Translations under genes and position numbers: made by a program
The notes under the pieces: generated by a model
Seen by the model: the letters and a program-made list of their open reading frames with translations, nothing else
Told to the model about the DNA's origin: nothing
Database searches by the model: none
Origin: Anaerofustis butyriciformans
GTDB taxonomy: Bacteria > Bacillota > Clostridia > Eubacteriales > Anaerofustaceae
DNA length: 64,000 nucleotides
NCBI RefSeq assembly: GCF_036289385.1
Contig: NZ_JAYFFH010000002.1
Coordinates: 294,504-358,503 of the forward strand
Direction: 5' to 3'
Shown here: piece after piece, positions 34,344 to 43,281 of the stretch
How positions within the stretch are numbered: position 1 is the stretch's first letter
Layout of the letters: each line of letters starts with the position of its first letter

Positions 34344-34372
34344 TTGTAATTATATTTTTTATCATATATAAT
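34344..34372 (+). promoter_or_regulatory. Promoter of the transaldolase-like gene
   Basis: TTGTAA (34344-34349), 17-bp spacer, TATAAT (34367-34372). Confidence 0.65.
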
Positions 34373-34419
34373 TTTTTTAGTAAAAATCAAGTGTTATATA
34401 AAACAAGGAGAGATTACAA

Positions 34420-35085
34420 ATGTTATATTTAATCGATGATGCTAATATCGAAAGCATTAAAACAATTACTCAATATTTCCCAATTACAGGGGTAACAACA
34501 AATCCAAGCATTATTGCTGCAAACGGAGAAAATGTTTATAAAAAAATTAAAGAAATAAGAGACGTTATTGGTCCTGACTGTGAACTTCACGCTCAAGTTT
34601 TAGCTTCAACTTGCGATGAAATCGTACAAGAAGCAATCAGACTTAGAGATGCTGTAGGCGGAAAATTCTTTGTAAAAGTTCCTGTAACAGGTGAAGGTTT
34701 AAAATCAATCAGCGTTCTTAAAGAACTTGGCTTTGGCGTAACAGCTACAGCTATCTTTACAGCTCAACAAGCTTTACTTGCTGCTACAGCAGGTGCTGAC
34801 TATGTAGCTCCATATGTAAACAGAATAGATAATTTCTCTTCTGACGGTATCGGAGTTGTTGCTGACATCGTTGAATTATTCGATATGTACGGAAAAGATA
34901 CAAAAGTATTAGCTGCAAGCTTCAAAAATACACAACAAGTTCACAATGTAGCTATGGCTGGTTCTCATGCTGCAACAATCAGCTGTGATTTATTTGAAAA
35001 ATTAATCTATCATCCACTTACAACAGCTGCAATTATGGAATTTGAAGAAAAAGGTGCAGAATTCTATACATACGAAGAAAAATAG
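34420..35085 (+). CDS. fsa: Fructose-6-phosphate aldolase / small transaldolase
   Basis: The protein has 221 residues, the short FSA/TalC-type fold. GVTTNPSIIAANGENV, Schiff-base Lys in FFVKVPVTGEGLKSI, GVTATAIFTAQQALLAATAG and APYVNRIDNFSSDG. Codon use (GCT, GGT, AAC) suggests high expression. It is a stand-alone unit with strong promoter and terminator. Whether it acts as aldolase or transaldolase cannot be fixed by eye. Confidence 0.9.
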   Translation: MLYLIDDANIESIKTITQYFPITGVTTNPSIIAANGENVYKKIKEIRDVIGPDCELHAQVLASTCDEIVQEAIRLRDAVGGKFFVKVPVTGEGLKSISVLKELGFGVTATAIFTAQQALLAATAGADYVAPYVNRIDNFSSDGIGVVADIVELFDMYGKDTKVLAASFKNTQQVHNVAMAGSHAATISCDLFEKLIYHPLTTAAIMEFEEKGAEFYTYEEK

Positions 35086-35104
35086 TATGTTAAATAAAAA
35101 AATC

Positions 35105-35128
35105 AGGCGGATTTTTATCCGCCTTTTT
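35105..35128 (+). terminator. Terminator of fsa
   Basis: GGCGGAT-TTTT-ATCCGCC (35106-35123) followed by six T. Confidence 0.9.
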
Positions 35129-35233
35129 TATTTGCAAATTAAAAAAATAATGTATATTTAAGATTTCTTACTTTAGGGTAGAAAAGTGAGAAAAATATTG
35201 TATAATGGTTTAAATGGAAAGTGGAGGAGAAAA

Positions 35234-36007
35234 ATGAAGAGTAATTTAAAAGTAAGTTTAGTTAGATACACTCCTGAACCTGTAAAGACTGTGGCAATGG
35301 CTGCTAAGCTTTGTTATTCAAAGGTTGGGGTTGAAGATATAAGTGAAAAAATGAGTAATGAAGATGCTGAAAAATTTGTAAAGATGCTTATGGGATTTTC
35401 TCATATGTCACCCCTTGAACATATAAGCTTTTCTTTTGCAATAGAAGGAGTAAGCAGAACTTTAACTCATCAACTTGTTAGACATAGAATTGCAAGTTAT
35501 TCGCAGCAGTCACAAAGATATGTTGACGAAAACGAGTTTGATTATATAATACCTCCTCAAATCGAAAAAGACGAAGAAGCTTTAAAAGTATTTGAGGAAA
35601 GTATGAGTATGATTCAATCTTCATACGAAAAGCTAAGAGATGTTCTAACAAAAAATGTTACAAAACAAATTATGGACGAAGACGGACTTGAAGAAAGCGA
35701 AGCTAGAAAAAAAGCCGTTAAACTTGCAAATGAAGATGCAAGATTTGTTTTGCCTGGAGCTTGTGAAACAAAGATTATAACTACAATGAACGCAAGACAA
35801 CTTCTTCATTTCTTTGAAGAGAGAACATGTGTAAGAGCTCAATGGGAAATAAGAGAACTTGCGACACAGATGTTAAAACTTGTTAAAGAAGTTTGTCCTG
35901 TTATTTTTGAAAGTGCAGGCCCTGGATGTGTAAAAGGCGGCTGTCCGGAAGGAAAGATGACTTGCGGAAAAGCAAAAGAAATAAGAGAAAAATTTAAAAA
36001 TTTATAG
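35234..36007 (+). CDS. thyX: Flavin-dependent thymidylate synthase ThyX
   Basis: The start is ATG 35234, with GGAGGAG 5 bp upstream. The protein has 257 residues. The ThyX signature RHRIASYSQQSQRYV is intact; HQLVRHR and RTCVRAQWEIRELATQM add FAD and dUMP contacts. The C-terminal tail has five cysteines (CPVIFESAGPGCVKGGCPEG ... MTCGK) as in clostridial ThyX. It makes dTMP with FADH2. It forms a unit with rlmB 9 bp downstream. Confidence 0.96.
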   Translation: MKSNLKVSLVRYTPEPVKTVAMAAKLCYSKVGVEDISEKMSNEDAEKFVKMLMGFSHMSPLEHISFSFAIEGVSRTLTHQLVRHRIASYSQQSQRYVDENEFDYIIPPQIEKDEEALKVFEESMSMIQSSYEKLRDVLTKNVTKQIMDEDGLEESEARKKAVKLANEDARFVLPGACETKIITTMNARQLLHFFEERTCVRAQWEIRELATQMLKLVKEVCPVIFESAGPGCVKGGCPEGKMTCGKAKEIREKFKNL

Positions 36008-36016
36008 AGGTAAGAT

Positions 36017-36745
36017 ATGAGTAATTATGAAAGAGTAAGCGGACGTAATGCCGTAAGAGAAACTTTAAAATCAGGAAGAAACATAAATAAATTATATATT
36101 AGCGAAAACCATGATTCTGGACTTGTTAACATAATTAAAATGGCAAAAAGCAAAGGTATTTCAATACAAAAAACAAACAGACATAAACTTGACAGCATTG
36201 CAGGGAACCCTCATCATCAAGGAGTTATTGCTCTTTGCTCTCCTGTTGAAACAGTATCTTTAAGAGAGCTTACAGATAAGCTTAATAAAAAAGAAGGAAA
36301 ACCTCTTGTTGTAATTCTTGATAATATAACAGACCCTCATAATGCAGGGGCAATAATCAGAAGTGCGTACTGCGCAGGTGCTGACGGTGTAATTATGCAA
36401 AACAGAAGAAGTGCCTCAATAGGAGAAGGTATGTATAAATCTTCTGCAGGTGCTTTAGAATATATCGATATATGCGAAGTGTCAAATATATCGCAGACAA
36501 TAGATGCATTAAAAAAGGAAGGACTTTTTGTTGTAGGTCTTGATATGGACGGAGAAAATTATTACGATATCGATTATGATATGCCTCTTGCCATAGTTGT
36601 AGGTGCAGAGGGTAAGGGACTTGGAAGACTTGTTAAAGAAAAATGCGACTTTATAAGTTCTATTCCACTAAAAAACAATTTTGATTCGTTAAATGCTTCT
36701 GTTGCAGCGGGAATTGTTTTATTTGAAGCTGTAAAATGCAGATAG
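36017..36745 (+). CDS. rlmB: 23S rRNA (guanosine-2'-O)-methyltransferase RlmB, SpoU family
   Basis: The protein has 242 residues. The N-terminal substrate domain has VSGRNAVRETLKSG, and the SPOUT domain has motifs VILDNITDPHNAGAIIRSAY, IVVGAEGKGLGRLVKEKCD and IPLKNNFDSLNASVAAGIVL. It methylates 23S rRNA (G2251 in E. coli). It is coupled to thyX. Confidence 0.93.
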   Translation: MSNYERVSGRNAVRETLKSGRNINKLYISENHDSGLVNIIKMAKSKGISIQKTNRHKLDSIAGNPHHQGVIALCSPVETVSLRELTDKLNKKEGKPLVVILDNITDPHNAGAIIRSAYCAGADGVIMQNRRSASIGEGMYKSSAGALEYIDICEVSNISQTIDALKKEGLFVVGLDMDGENYYDIDYDMPLAIVVGAEGKGLGRLVKEKCDFISSIPLKNNFDSLNASVAAGIVLFEAVKCR

Positions 36746-36777
36746 AAAACAGAACTTTTAAGGTGCTGTTTTTTTTG
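36746..36777 (+). terminator. Weak terminator of thyX-rlmB
   Basis: AAAACAG pairs with CTGTTTT (36746-36772) around an imperfect inner stem, then a T-run. Confidence 0.5.
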
Positions 36778-36862
36778 TAATATATTGCTAACTTATGGAC
36801 TTAAATAATATAAAATGATAGAATAGTCTAAATATAATTATGAAAGGAGAATAGAATCAAAA

Positions 36863-36946
36863 ATGAACGATGACGATAGTGATGCGGCGAACAAACCGAT
36901 ACCTCTGATAGTGCGTTTTATATATTTTAGATATAAAAAAGAATGA
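36863..36946 (+). CDS. Possible short ORF (27 codons) upstream of the CNNM gene
   Basis: The ORF runs ATG to TGA, starting MNDDDSDAANKPIPLIVRF: an acidic start and a basic-aromatic end. It is clearly GC-richer than the flanking spacer. AAAGGAG lies 13 bp upstream, longer than ideal. It could be a leader peptide, a small protein, or part of an RNA leader for the transporter gene 46 bp downstream. Not recognised. Confidence 0.3.
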   Translation: MNDDDSDAANKPIPLIVRFIYFRYKKE

Positions 36947-36992
36947 TAGAAATAAATATCGAATAAAAAAAACGTATTTAGGAGGTAAGATT

Positions 36993-38309
36993 ATGAAAAG
37001 TTCGATAATATTAATGATTTTATTACAAATTGTTTTAATTGCGTTAAATGCTGTATTTGCCTGTGCTGAAATTGCCGTTATATCCATGAACGATAACAAG
37101 CTTGAAAAAATGGCGGCAAAAGGAGATAAAAGGGCAATAAGACTTTCAAAATTAACCAAGCAGCCTGCAAGATTTTTAGCAACAATTCAAGTTGCAATTA
37201 CTCTTTCCGGATTTTTGGGCAGTGCTTTTGCTGCGGAAAACTTTTCTGATGGGTTGGTTAATTTAGCTGTGAAATTAGGGGTGCCAATTTCCCCAAGCGT
37301 TTTAGATTCTATCTCTGTAATTTTGATTACAATTATATTGTCTTACGTAACTCTTATTTTTGGTGAGCTTGTTCCAAAAAGAGTTGCTATGAAAAAAGCA
37401 GAATCTTTGGCTCTTGGTATGTCAGGGCTTACATATTCTATTTCAAAGATATTTGCGCCTTTGGTAAGTATGCTTACTGCGTCAACAAACTTTGTTTTAA
37501 GGCTTATAGGTATTGATCCTGAGGAAGAAGACGAAGATGTCAGCGAAGAAGAAATAAGAATGATGGTTGATGTAGGAAGCGAAAAGGGGACTATTGACCA
37601 TGAAGAAAGAAAATTCATTCAAAATGTTTTTGAATTTGATGATTTATCTGCTGATGAAATATTAACACATAGAACTGATGTTATTACTCTTGATATGGAA
37701 GAAAGTCTTGAAAAGTGGAAAGAGATTATATTTAATACAAAGCATACTCTTTATCCTGTTTGTGACGGTTCAATAGATAAAATTATTGGAGTTCTTGATT
37801 CAAAGAAATATTTTCGTTTGGAAGATAAAAATATTGAAACTATAATAGAAAATACCATGTCAAAAGCATATTATGTTCCTGATACAATAAAAGCAGATGA
37901 TTTATTCAGAAATATGAGAAAAACAGGCAATACAATGGCTGTTGTTTTAGATGAGTACGGCGGAACTGCCGGGATAATTACAATAAATGACTTGGTAGAA
38001 CAGCTTGTTGGAGACCTTGAAGAAGATAATGAGATTGTAAAAATAGATGATGTAACATGTAAAGTAAAGGGAATTGCCTCTTTAGACGAGCTTTCAAAAC
38101 AAATGGGTGTATCATTATCTACCGAAGAATACGACACAATCGGAGGGCTAATATTCCATGTTCTTCAAAGTATTCCGGAAAAAGGAGAAAATATTGAATT
38201 TGATTTTGAAGGAATAAAAGTAATGAATGTTAAAATATATGACCATAAAGTAGTAAGTGCGGTTGTAAAGAAAAATTCACCGAATGAAGAAGATAAAGAT
38301 AATGAATAA
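36993..38309 (+). CDS. CNNM/CorC (hemolysin C) family membrane protein
   Basis: The protein has 438 residues. DUF21/CNNM transmembrane domain (1-190) with LNAVFACAEIAVISMNDNKL and YVTLIFGELVPKRVAM; an acidic linker; a CBS pair (about 215-335) with MRKTGNTMAVVLDEYGGTAG; and a CorC_HlyC domain at the C-terminus. These proteins act in Mg2+ or other divalent-ion efflux. RBS TAGGAGGT. Single gene with its own terminator. Confidence 0.9.
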   Translation: MKSSIILMILLQIVLIALNAVFACAEIAVISMNDNKLEKMAAKGDKRAIRLSKLTKQPARFLATIQVAITLSGFLGSAFAAENFSDGLVNLAVKLGVPISPSVLDSISVILITIILSYVTLIFGELVPKRVAMKKAESLALGMSGLTYSISKIFAPLVSMLTASTNFVLRLIGIDPEEEDEDVSEEEIRMMVDVGSEKGTIDHEERKFIQNVFEFDDLSADEILTHRTDVITLDMEESLEKWKEIIFNTKHTLYPVCDGSIDKIIGVLDSKKYFRLEDKNIETIIENTMSKAYYVPDTIKADDLFRNMRKTGNTMAVVLDEYGGTAGIITINDLVEQLVGDLEEDNEIVKIDDVTCKVKGIASLDELSKQMGVSLSTEEYDTIGGLIFHVLQSIPEKGENIEFDFEGIKVMNVKIYDHKVVSAVVKKNSPNEEDKDNE

Positions 38310-38312
38310 ATT

Positions 38313-38340
38313 AAAGACTCTAAAAAGTTTAGAGTCTTTT
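38313..38340. terminator. Bidirectional terminator, CNNM gene and fic
   Basis: AAAGACTCTAAA-AAG-TTTAGAGTCTTT with flanking T; it touches the fic stop codon. Confidence 0.85.
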
Positions 38341-38897
38341 TAAATTATATAATTTGTCATTCCTTCATAGTCAAAGGAAGCATTAATCACTTTTTTATAT
38401 ATTGCATTATTATTTATTTCACTGGTTAGTGCATTTTTAATTAAACTCATTATTTCTTTTTCGTTAATAGGTGAGATAATCATTGCATTAAGATATTCAT
38501 TTTTAGGAATTTTATCCCATCTTACAATAACATTTAATTTTTCTTTAAGCATAAAATCAAGCCATATTCTCATTGCTCTGCCGTTTCCTTCTCTAAAAGG
38601 ATGTGCGATATTCATTTCTATATATTTTTTTATTATTTTTTCATAAGAATCAATAGGCATATTATCAATAATTCTTAAACTTTCATTTAAAAATTTTACA
38701 GGTGCAAATTTAAAATTTCCTTTAGATAAATCTACACTGCGTATTTTTTCCGCAAAAGAAAATACATCCATAAACAGATATCTATGGATTTGAATTAATT
38801 CGATGGTTTTACCGCTTATTTGATTTATTTTTAATGTGTTTTCATAAAGTTGTAATGCTCTTTGTTTTGAAAAAATTTCTTCTTTTTCTATGTTCAT
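38340..38897 (-). CDS. fic: Fic-domain AMP-transferase, class III (self-inhibited)
   Basis: The protein has 185 residues. The active site is complete: HPFREGNGRAMRIW. The C-terminal helix contains SFDYEG (about 173-178), which fits the inhibitory (S/T)xxxE(G/N) motif; its position at the very C-terminus is that of class III Fic proteins such as those of Neisseria and Enterococcus. It should transfer AMP from ATP to a target, with activity kept low by the helix Glu. No antitoxin gene is adjacent. RBS AGAGGT. Confidence 0.88.
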   Translation of the reverse strand: MNIEKEEIFSKQRALQLYENTLKINQISGKTIELIQIHRYLFMDVFSFAEKIRSVDLSKGNFKFAPVKFLNESLRIIDNMPIDSYEKIIKKYIEMNIAHPFREGNGRAMRIWLDFMLKEKLNVIVRWDKIPKNEYLNAMIISPINEKEIMSLIKNALTSEINNNAIYKKVINASFDYEGMTNYII

Positions 38898-39057
38898 TTT
38901 TACCTCTGTTTTATTATATCATTAAAATTTATGTTAGAAATAAATATCAAAAAAATACATTTAATTTTGTAAGAAAAAAATTTTTTTAAGATAAAAAAAG
39001 AAATAAAAATTAATATAATTAAAACGTTATTATATGTTAAATTAAACGCATATTTCG

Positions 39058-39086
39058 TTGACTTTATTAGTGTAATTTTATATAAT
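39058..39086 (+). promoter_or_regulatory. Promoter of the pyr operon
   Basis: TTGACT (39058-39063), 17-bp spacer, TATAAT (39081-39086). The predicted start near 39093 gives a leader of about 138 nt. The spacer 38898-39057 is plain AT-rich DNA. Confidence 0.85.
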
Positions 39087-39103
39087 AAACAAAAATACTT
39101 TTA

Positions 39104-39208
39104 ACTTAGCACGAGAGGCTAAAAAGGTTATATCCGATTTATGAGTAGCTTGATGGACAAGCTATGCATTTTTTGCGAATACCTGGCCTAAGTGCAGGTA
39201 TTTTTTTA
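39104..39208 (+). promoter_or_regulatory. PyrR-type transcription attenuator in the pyr leader
   Basis: TTAGCACGAGAGGCTAA (39106-39122) is a small stem-loop with the GAGAGGCU core of PyrR binding sites, followed by AAAAGG. A middle hairpin TAGCTTG/CAAGCTA (39146-39164) and a terminator AATACCTG/CAGGTATT plus T-run (39178-39207) follow. CTAAGT in the terminator loop can pair with ACTTAG just before the PyrR site, offering an antiterminator. UMP-loaded PyrR would favour termination. pyrR itself is not in the window. Confidence 0.78.
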
Positions 39209-39230
39209 TAAATATCGGAGGTATAAAACA

Positions 39231-40157
39231 ATGTTAAAAGGTCGCAATTTGATTGAGCCAACGAATTTTACTGTAGAAGAATTAGATGAAATATTTGAGC
39301 TTGCTAATGATATTCTTAAAGACGAAAAGAAGTATGTTAACGTATGTCATGGGAAATTATTGGCAAGCCTTTTTTATGAGCCGTCAACAAGAACAAAATT
39401 TTCTTTTGACGCAGCCATGTATAGATTAGGTGGAAATGTACTTGGTTTTTCAGACCCAAATACATCAAGTACATCAAAAGGTGAATCTCTTGCAGATACA
39501 ACAGTTGTAATTTCAAATTATGTTGATATTATCGTTGCAAGACACCCAAGAGAAGGCACTGCAAAACTTATGAGCGAACATTCAAGTGTTCCGGTAATTA
39601 ACGCAGGAGACGGTGGACATCAACATCCGACACAAACATTAACAGACCTTCTTACAATTCAGTACTATAAACATAGATTTGATAATTTAAAAATCGGTGT
39701 TTGCGGAGACTTGATGTTTGGAAGAACAATTCACTCTTTGGTAAAAGCAATGTCAAGATATGAAAATATAGAGTTTGTCTTTATTTCACCAAAAGAGCTT
39801 TCTATGCCTGAATATATTAAAGAGGAAATCGAAGGAAAAGTTAAATACTCTGAAACAAATTCTCTTGATGAAGTAATAGGTGATTTAGACGTACTTTATA
39901 TGTCAAGAGTACAAAGAGAAAGATTTGTAAACGAAGAAGAATATTTAAGACTTAAAGATTACTTCATTCTTACAAAAGAAAAGTTAGAAAATGCAAAGGA
40001 AGATATGATTGTTATGCATCCGCTTCCAAGAGTAAACGAAATTTCAACAGATGTAGATAGCGATAAAAGAGCAGTTTACTTTATGCAAGGAAGACTTGGA
40101 ATGTATGTAAGAATGGCTCTTATAATGAAATTATTGGGGGTAAGTTTAGATGATTAA
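39231..40157 (+). CDS. pyrB: Aspartate carbamoyltransferase catalytic subunit
   Basis: The start is ATG 39231 with CGGAGG 8 bp upstream. The protein has 308 residues. Carbamoyl-phosphate site FYEPSTRTKFSFDAAM, HPTQTLTDLLTI, and MHPLPRVNEISTDVD. It forms the first committed step of pyrimidine synthesis. Its end overlaps pyrI by 8 bp, so the subunits are coupled. Confidence 0.97.
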   Translation: MLKGRNLIEPTNFTVEELDEIFELANDILKDEKKYVNVCHGKLLASLFYEPSTRTKFSFDAAMYRLGGNVLGFSDPNTSSTSKGESLADTTVVISNYVDIIVARHPREGTAKLMSEHSSVPVINAGDGGHQHPTQTLTDLLTIQYYKHRFDNLKIGVCGDLMFGRTIHSLVKAMSRYENIEFVFISPKELSMPEYIKEEIEGKVKYSETNSLDEVIGDLDVLYMSRVQRERFVNEEEYLRLKDYFILTKEKLENAKEDMIVMHPLPRVNEISTDVDSDKRAVYFMQGRLGMYVRMALIMKLLGVSLDD

Positions 40158-40584
40158 TGTTTCAATGTTAAAACAAGGTATTGTTATTGACCATATAAAA
40201 GTAAATCATGGTTATGAAGTTTTTAAACAACTTAAACTTGATGAAATAGATGATGTTATTGTTCTTATGAGAAATATTCCAAGTCATAAAATGGGAAGAA
40301 AAGACATTATAAAAATAGAAACAGACTTAAAACTTGACCTCACAATACTTGGATTAATTGACCCAAACATTACTGTAAGTTACATTAAAGATGGAAAAAG
40401 AGTAAAAAAAGTTCAACCTGAGCTACCTGAAGTTGTAGAAGGTATTTTAAAATGCAAGAATCCAAGATGTATAACACAATATGAAAAAGTTGATAACATT
40501 AAATTCTATCTTGCAAATGCAGAAAAAAGAGAATATAGATGTTCTTATTGCGACTCAAAAACAACATTGGTTGAATATAAATAA
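40150..40584 (+). CDS. pyrI: Aspartate carbamoyltransferase regulatory subunit
   Basis: The protein has 144 residues. The N-terminal allosteric domain has KQGIVIDHIKVNHGYEVFKQL, and the zinc domain has CKNPRC and CSYC (four cysteines). PyrI is absent from Bacillus but common in Clostridia; it makes ATCase sensitive to CTP/ATP. The enzyme here is therefore probably controlled allosterically as well as by attenuation. Confidence 0.95.
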   Translation: MINVSMLKQGIVIDHIKVNHGYEVFKQLKLDEIDDVIVLMRNIPSHKMGRKDIIKIETDLKLDLTILGLIDPNITVSYIKDGKRVKKVQPELPEVVEGILKCKNPRCITQYEKVDNIKFYLANAEKREYRCSYCDSKTTLVEYK

Positions 40585-40592
40585 GGAGAGAT

Positions 40593-41747
40593 ATGAAAAC
40601 ATTATTTACTGGCGGTGTTTTAATTGATGCAACCAAAACAGTAAAAGAAGATGTTTTGGTTGAAGATGGAAAAATAATAAAAGTTGGAAAAGATATTGAT
40701 AAAATGGGCTGCGAAGTAATTGACTTAAAAGGTAAAACATTACTTCCTGCCTTTATAGATATGCATTCTCATTTTAGAGACCCTGGTTATACCTATAAAG
40801 AAGATATTGAAACCGGTATGAAAGCAAGCGTTAAAGGCGGATATAGCGTTGTTTGCACTATGGCAAACACAAAGCCTGTTTGTGATAATACGGAAGTTTT
40901 ACAATATGTTAAAGAAAAATCAGAAAAAGTAGGTTTAAATAAAGTAATCCAAATTAGTGCAATCGGAAAAGACCTTGAAGATAAAGATTTTGTAGATATA
41001 AAAGAAAATATGAAATACACAAACCTTTTCTCAAATGACGGAAAAACAATTTTCAGCGATGAATTTATGGAAGAGGCTTTGAAAAAATCCACAGAATATG
41101 GTTTCCATTTACTAACTCATTGCCAGCCTGAAGAAGAAATAATCGAAAGAGATATGAAACTTCTTGAAAAGGTTGGAGGAAATCTTCATGTATGCCATAT
41201 CAGTACAAAGAAATCTTTAGAGCTTATAAAAGCAGCAAAGGAAAAAGGATTAACGGTAACTTGTGAGGTTGCACCACATCATTTATTTGCCGATAGCCTT
41301 TCTTATAGAGTAAATCCTTCTTTTGCAACACCTAAAGACAGAATGGCACTTATAGAAGGAGTAAGGAATAACGATATAGATATTCTTGCAATAGACCATG
41401 CTCCTCATTCAAAAGAAGATAAAGAAAAAGGAGCTCCGGGAATTGACAATATCGAAGTTGCTTTTTCTATGTACTATAAAGTATTCTTTGATAATGATAT
41501 CAGCATAAATAAATTAAGCGAAATGATAAGTTTAAATCCAGCAAAAAAAATAGGTTTAAACAAAGGTTTAATTAAAGAAGGTTATGATGCAGATTTGGTT
41601 GTCGTTGATACTGATTATGAAGGAGTTATAAACAAATATGAGTTTATTTCAAAATCAAACAACACACCTTTTGATAAAGAAAAAATTAAGGGCAAAGTTT
41701 TAATGACATTTGCCAAGGGAGAAAAGAAATATGAAGCTGATAGATAA
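40593..41747 (+). CDS. pyrC: Dihydroorotase
   Basis: The protein has 384 residues, class I type. Metal ligands: DMHSHFRDPG, HCQPEEE and CHISTKKS, and DHAPHSKEDKEKGAPG. It closes carbamoyl aspartate to dihydroorotate. RBS AAGGAGAG. Its 3' end overlaps pyrF by 17 bp. Confidence 0.96.
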   Translation: MKTLFTGGVLIDATKTVKEDVLVEDGKIIKVGKDIDKMGCEVIDLKGKTLLPAFIDMHSHFRDPGYTYKEDIETGMKASVKGGYSVVCTMANTKPVCDNTEVLQYVKEKSEKVGLNKVIQISAIGKDLEDKDFVDIKENMKYTNLFSNDGKTIFSDEFMEEALKKSTEYGFHLLTHCQPEEEIIERDMKLLEKVGGNLHVCHISTKKSLELIKAAKEKGLTVTCEVAPHHLFADSLSYRVNPSFATPKDRMALIEGVRNNDIDILAIDHAPHSKEDKEKGAPGIDNIEVAFSMYYKVFFDNDISINKLSEMISLNPAKKIGLNKGLIKEGYDADLVVVDTDYEGVINKYEFISKSNNTPFDKEKIKGKVLMTFAKGEKKYEADR

Positions 41748-42591
41748 ACTATATGAAAGAAGCAAGAAAAACATGGCTGTATGTTTGGGGCTTGATACAA
41801 AAGAAGCTTTTTTACCTGAATATATAAGCAACATGGATATATCTCTTGGAGAAAAATATTTCTTGTTTAATAAAGCTATAATAGATGCTACAAAAGATAT
41901 TGTAGCTTGTTACAAAGTTCAAATTGCTTATTATGAAGCTCTTGGAATGGATGGGCTTAACGCATATCAAAAAACACTTAAATATATAAGAGAAAATGAC
42001 GGAATTGTAATTGCAGACATAAAAAGAGGAGATATTTCTTCAACTGCTGCAATGTATGCTGACGGTCATTTCAAAGGAGACTTTGAAGCTGACTTTATTA
42101 CTATAAACACATATATGGGACTTGATGCAATTAGCCCATATTTTGACTATATGAAAGATGGAAGCAAGGGGCTTTTCGTTTTAGTAAAAACATCAAATCC
42201 AAACGGACATCAAATTCAAGACTTAGAAGTAAAAGACGGCGAAAAAGTTTATGAAAAGATGGCTAAATACGTTGATGAATGGGGAAGCGACTTTGTAGGA
42301 GAATGTGGATACAGCAGTGTCGGAGCTGTTGTAGGTCTTACTTATCCTAAAGAATTTATAGAAGTAAAGAAATTTATGCCAAAAGCTTTCTTCTTAATTC
42401 CTGGATATGGCGCTCAAGGTGGAACAGGAAAAGATATTGCGGAAATTTTCAAAGATGATATTTGCGGAGTTGTTAATTCTTCAAGAGGAATTATATCTGC
42501 ACACAAAGGTAAAATTGAAGATGAAAACTTTACCGAACTTACGGTAAAAGCCGTAAAAGATATGCAAGAGGATATAGGACAATGGCTATAG
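41731..42591 (+). CDS. pyrF: Orotidine 5'-phosphate decarboxylase (type 2)
   Basis: The start is ATG 41731 (AGGGAG upstream, inside pyrC). The protein has 286 residues, longer than the E. coli form and typical of the type 2 subgroup. Catalytic ADIKRGDISSTAAMYADG; GLFVLVKTSNPNGHQIQDLE and FLIPGYGAQGGTGKDI. It forms UMP from OMP. It overlaps pyrK by 10 bp. Confidence 0.96.
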   Translation: MKLIDKLYERSKKNMAVCLGLDTKEAFLPEYISNMDISLGEKYFLFNKAIIDATKDIVACYKVQIAYYEALGMDGLNAYQKTLKYIRENDGIVIADIKRGDISSTAAMYADGHFKGDFEADFITINTYMGLDAISPYFDYMKDGSKGLFVLVKTSNPNGHQIQDLEVKDGEKVYEKMAKYVDEWGSDFVGECGYSSVGAVVGLTYPKEFIEVKKFMPKAFFLIPGYGAQGGTGKDIAEIFKDDICGVVNSSRGIISAHKGKIEDENFTELTVKAVKDMQEDIGQWL

Positions 42592-43280
42592 TATTATTTA
42601 ATAAAAAGATAAAAGATGATATCTATATGATGAAACTTGAAGGAAAGTTTGAAGGAAAAGAAGGACAGTTTTATATGCTTCGTTCTTTAAATACATTCCT
42701 TGCAAAACCTATAAGTATTCATGATATAGATGATGAAGGGATAACTTTCTTATATCAGGTAAAAGGAGAGGGAACAAAGTATTTTAAAACTCTTCAAAAA
42801 GGAATGGAACTTGATTTATTCGGTCCGAGAGGTAACGGATTTGATATAGAAAATATAGAAAAAGACGTTACTTTAATAGGAGGAGGTATCGGAACCGCTC
42901 CGTTATATTATCTATGTAAACAAATAAGAAAAAAATATCCTGATAAAAATATAAGAGTATATCTTGGTTTTACTAAAGAAGATTATCTTGTAGATGATTT
43001 TAAGGAAATTGCAGATGAAGTTATAGTTGATGTAGGTGGAATAATAACTCATAAAGTTGATTTTACAAAGGATGATATTTACTTTACTTGTGGTCCTGAT
43101 ATTATGATGAGAAGTGCATATGACCTTGCAAAAAAAGCAGGAAGAGAAATATATGTGTCCCTTGAAAACAGAATGGCCTGCGGCGTAGGTGCTTGTCTTG
43201 GATGTAATGTTGAGACTCCAAATGGAAATAAAAAAGTATGTAAAGACGGTCCTGTATTTAAAGGAAGCGAGGTATACTAA
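42582..43280 (+). CDS. pyrK: Dihydroorotate dehydrogenase electron-transfer subunit
   Basis: The protein has 232 residues. A ferredoxin-reductase-like FAD domain (MLRSLNTFLAKPISIHD), an NAD domain (LIGGGIGTAPLYYLCKQI), and a 2Fe-2S site CGVGACLGCNVETPNGNKKVC. It passes electrons from PyrD to NAD+ in the PyrD2K2 type 1B enzyme. It is followed 1 bp later by pyrD. Confidence 0.96.
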   Translation: MAIVLFNKKIKDDIYMMKLEGKFEGKEGQFYMLRSLNTFLAKPISIHDIDDEGITFLYQVKGEGTKYFKTLQKGMELDLFGPRGNGFDIENIEKDVTLIGGGIGTAPLYYLCKQIRKKYPDKNIRVYLGFTKEDYLVDDFKEIADEVIVDVGGIITHKVDFTKDDIYFTCGPDIMMRSAYDLAKKAGREIYVSLENRMACGVGACLGCNVETPNGNKKVCKDGPVFKGSEVY

Positions 43281-43281
43281 A

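Noticed and set aside
36746..36992. Mg2+ (M-box) or yybP-ykoY riboswitch upstream of the CNNM gene
   Set aside because: The spacer is too short and lacks the multi-helix core and a terminator; a short ORF remains the simpler reading.
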